Of a stretch of 8,791 nt of DNA, positions 8,644-8,791 are shown one piece after another; the first letter of the stretch is position 1; each line of letters begins with the position of its first letter. Made by a program: the position numbers and the translations under genes. The stretch spans positions 1 to 8,791 of the forward strand of contig JAQBZV010000030.1 of the NCBI GenBank assembly GCA_027728145.1. The letters run 5' to 3'. Source of the DNA: Actinomycetota bacterium. Lineage in GTDB: Bacteria; Actinomycetota; Actinomycetes; Actinomycetales; Microbacteriaceae. The notes beneath the pieces were generated by a model. It saw nothing but the letters and a program-made list of their open reading frames with translations, searched no databases and was not told the DNA's origin.

Positions 8644-8791
8644 CAGACACCATTACCGTCACCAACTCGAGTCAGGGCGACTACCCGGTAATTGTCGGAC
8701 CCGGCGCGATGGCGCAAATCCCTGAGCACATCCCGGGCGATAGTAAGAAGCTCCTGATCATTCATGCCCCCGCTTTGGGTCGGATTGCCGA
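8640..8791 (+). CDS. aroB: 3-dehydroquinate synthase, N-terminal part, 3' truncated by window
   Basis: AroB cyclises DAHP to 3-dehydroquinate, the second step of the shikimate pathway; the enzyme needs NAD and a divalent metal. Only 50 codons plus two bases are visible. They begin [22 protein letters not shown], where the strand followed by Y-P-V-I-V-G-x-G is typical of the AroB N-terminus. KKLLIIHAPAL follows, matching the first nucleotide-fold strand, where many homologues read 'vadetV' or similar. The start ATG overlaps the aroK stop as ATGA, and a ribosome binding site precedes it. The NAD-binding glycine motif and metal ligands lie beyond the window. The aroC-aroK-aroB order makes the assignment strong despite the short fragment. 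Confidence 0.92.
   Translation, partial: MTDTITVTNSSQGDYPVIVGPGAMAQIPEHIPGDSKKLLIIHAPALGRIA

Overview
The window reads as a core chromosomal segment of a GC-rich actinobacterium. The order rarA - rpsD - small membrane-protein gene - alaS - ruvX - mltG - aroE - aroC - aroK - aroB is a known actinobacterial arrangement. The AlaRS and AroK sequence style and the compact spacing suggest a Microbacteriaceae-like organism; that family placement is inference, not proof. All supported genes are on the + strand. I see no mobile elements, CRISPR arrays, tRNAs or rRNAs, and no gene-free stretch over 300 bases.

Layout. Positions 1-702 hold the 3' end of rarA (replication-fork maintenance ATPase). A 184-base gap (703-886) follows, with a strong predicted RNA hairpin (756-801), a weak promoter candidate, a perfect 7-bp dyad (844-860) and the rpsD ribosome binding site. 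rpsD (ribosomal protein S4, 887-1516) ends in a convincing intrinsic terminator (1528-1566). After it come a 51-codon gene for a one-pass membrane protein (1602-1757) and alaS (alanyl-tRNA synthetase, 1779-4439). From alaS on the genes are packed tightly: ruvX, mltG and aroE overlap their upstream neighbours by 4, 11 and 17 bases. aroC follows a 31-base gap, and aroK and aroB each overlap the preceding gene by 4 bases. aroB is cut by the window end.

Function. The first half serves DNA replication and translation (RarA, S4, AlaRS, and RuvX in 16S rRNA maturation). MltG trims nascent peptidoglycan strands at the membrane. AroB, AroE, AroK and AroC are shikimate-pathway enzymes: AroB makes dehydroquinate, AroE makes shikimate, AroK phosphorylates it, and AroC makes chorismate after the EPSP synthase step, which is not encoded here. 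Dehydroquinate dehydratase and EPSP synthase must lie elsewhere. With no terminator seen after position 1566, the small gene through aroB probably form one transcription unit.

I did not find an undescribed system. The items most worth a second look are the possible rpsD leader structure, the dyad before rpsD, and the tiny membrane-protein gene.
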